Source: Kiritimatiellia bacterium
GTDB taxonomy: Bacteria > Verrucomicrobiota > Kiritimatiellia > RFP12 > UBA1067
Reading direction: 5' to 3'
DNA length: 64,000 bases
Assembly: GCA_028686345.1 (NCBI GenBank)
Contig: JAQUCE010000001.1
Coordinates: 39,626-103,625 of the forward strand
Part shown: positions 63,311 through 64,000 of the stretch, piece after piece
How positions within the stretch are numbered: position 1 is the first letter of the stretch
Layout: each line of letters starts with the position of its first letter
Translations under genes and position numbers: made by a program
The notes under the pieces: generated by a model
The model's input: the letters and a program-made list of their open reading frames with translations, nothing else
The model's database searches: none
Told to the model about the DNA's origin: nothing

Positions 63311-63817
63311 ATGTTTGATATACGCAGAGTTGTCACTGAGCAGGATGTGGCCGAGGTCGCGCTTTTAGCGCGCGAGATATGGAGCCAGCACTACCTGCCG
63401 ATTATTGGTCAGGCGCAGGTTGATTACATGCTGGATAAATACCAGAGCGTACCTGCCATCACCGGGCAGATGGCTGAAGGTTATGAGTATTATCTGGCAG
63501 TGAATCAAGGAGCATCCGCCGGGTATCTGGCGCTGGTGCCTGATGTTGCGGCATCGACGCTGATGATCAGCAAGATCTATGTGAAGCACGGCTTGCGCGG
63601 TCAGTGCATTGGGCGCAAGATGCTGGCCCTGGCGGAAAGACGCTGCAGTGAACGCGGGTTGAGATCCATTTGGTTGACAGTCAACAAGCACAACCGCCAA
63701 TCGATCCAGTGGTATGAGCGCAACGGGTTTGTGAATGCCGGCGCGCTGGTGGCCGATATTGGCGGCGGATTTGTGATGGATGACCTTAAGATGGTGAAAG
63801 AGCACGCTGAAGCGTGA
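63311..63817 (+). CDS. GNAT N-acetyltransferase
   Basis: 168 residues from the ATG at 63311 (CAGAGGAACC upstream; an in-frame ATG at 63287 is possible). Acetyl-CoA motif A: MISKIYVKHGLRGQCIGRKM, the R/Q-x-x-G-x-G/A loop; then LTVNKHNRQSIQWYERNGFV, the typical C-terminal GNAT motif. Substrate unknown (amine, antibiotic or protein). The last codons (KEHAEA, stop) are provided by the first unit of the 77-bp repeat array, so the native C-terminus may have been replaced. Confidence 0.9.
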   Translation: MFDIRRVVTEQDVAEVALLAREIWSQHYLPIIGQAQVDYMLDKYQSVPAITGQMAEGYEYYLAVNQGASAGYLALVPDVAASTLMISKIYVKHGLRGQCIGRKMLALAERRCSERGLRSIWLTVNKHNRQSIQWYERNGFVNAGALVADIGGGFVMDDLKMVKEHAEA

Positions 63818-64000
63818 ACAACGAACGGTTGCTGCGCAAGGTTTGTTGTCCAGCCTTTAGGCTGCCTGGCAACAAAGAGCACGCTGAAGCGTGAACAACG
63901 AACGGTTGCTGCGTAAGGTTTGTTGTCCAGCCTTTAGGCTGCCTGGCAATAAAGAGCACGCTGAATCGTGAACAACGAACGGTTGCTGCGTAAGGTTTGT
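63800..64000. repeat. 77-bp tandem repeat array (three units, runs off the window)
   Basis: Units start at 63800, 63877 and 63954. Each reads GAGCACGCTGAAGCGTGAAC, AACGAACGGTTGCTGCG, AAGGTTTGTTGTCCAGCC, TTTAGGCTGCCTGGCAA(C/T)AAA, with hairpins CACGCTGAAGCGTG and GCCTTTAGGC. Units differ at two or three positions. A diverged single unit is at 8914-8983. Confidence 0.93.

Overview
The window looks like a chromosomal segment of a Gram-negative anaerobe. My best guess is the PVC superphylum (Kiritimatiellota/Lentisphaerota-like). That rests on gene content only: a trimeric NAD-linked [FeFe] hydrogenase, DUF1080, Tat-exported Gfo/Idh/MocA and PHP proteins, PQQ-like propellers, an SSS symporter, secreted sialidase-like proteins and a Tad pilus. 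No rRNA or tRNA gene was found, so the lineage is an inference.

Layout. 1-8.7 kb is part of a Tad/Flp pilus locus: TadE/TadG-like pseudopilins, CpaB, a CpaC/RcpA secretin and an FHA-CpaF/TadA ATPase. 9-19 kb is a defence and mobility zone. It holds an internally deleted four-helix-bundle gene, a type I restriction system with fused M and S subunits whose methylase carries an inverted-repeat-flanked DUF559 nuclease element, a GHKL-ATPase remnant, a HEPN protein, a HigA remnant and a Phd/PIN pair. 19-25 kb has a PQQ propeller, a Na+/solute symporter, glutamate dehydrogenase and an Rpn-like nuclease. 25-30.5 kb (minus strand) is a four-gene operon in which every junction is an ATGA overlap: a GAF/PEP-synthase-like/nucleotidyltransferase fusion, a B12-radical SAM protein and two small membrane proteins. 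30.5-41.8 kb is mostly a carbohydrate and secreted-protein region. 42.4-49.9 kb has ileS, a second, intact four-helix-bundle gene between 9-bp repeat arrays, argF, pyrB and a CBS protein. 50-56 kb encodes the hydrogenase: a HydC-like subunit, a HydB-GltD/NfnB fusion and HydA. 56-64 kb holds secreted proteins, an esterase preceded by a PIN-toxin scrap, an MscS-family channel gene that lost its pore, a PLC/S1-P1-like protein and a GNAT acetyltransferase.

Two themes cut across the window. First, nearly every intergenic gap is filled with dispersed palindromic repeats of at least ten recognisable families, some expanded into tandem arrays of 9-, 34-, 62- or 77-bp units. Second, several genes survive only as ends with the centre removed: the four-helix-bundle, GHKL ATPase and MscS genes, plus HigA and PIN scraps. 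The most interesting object is the DUF559 nuclease cassette inside hsdM. It has 36-bp inverted terminal repeats, keeps the methylase frame open and abuts an inverted copy of the adjacent hsdM sequence. It is a candidate for a small palindrome-borne mobile nuclease.
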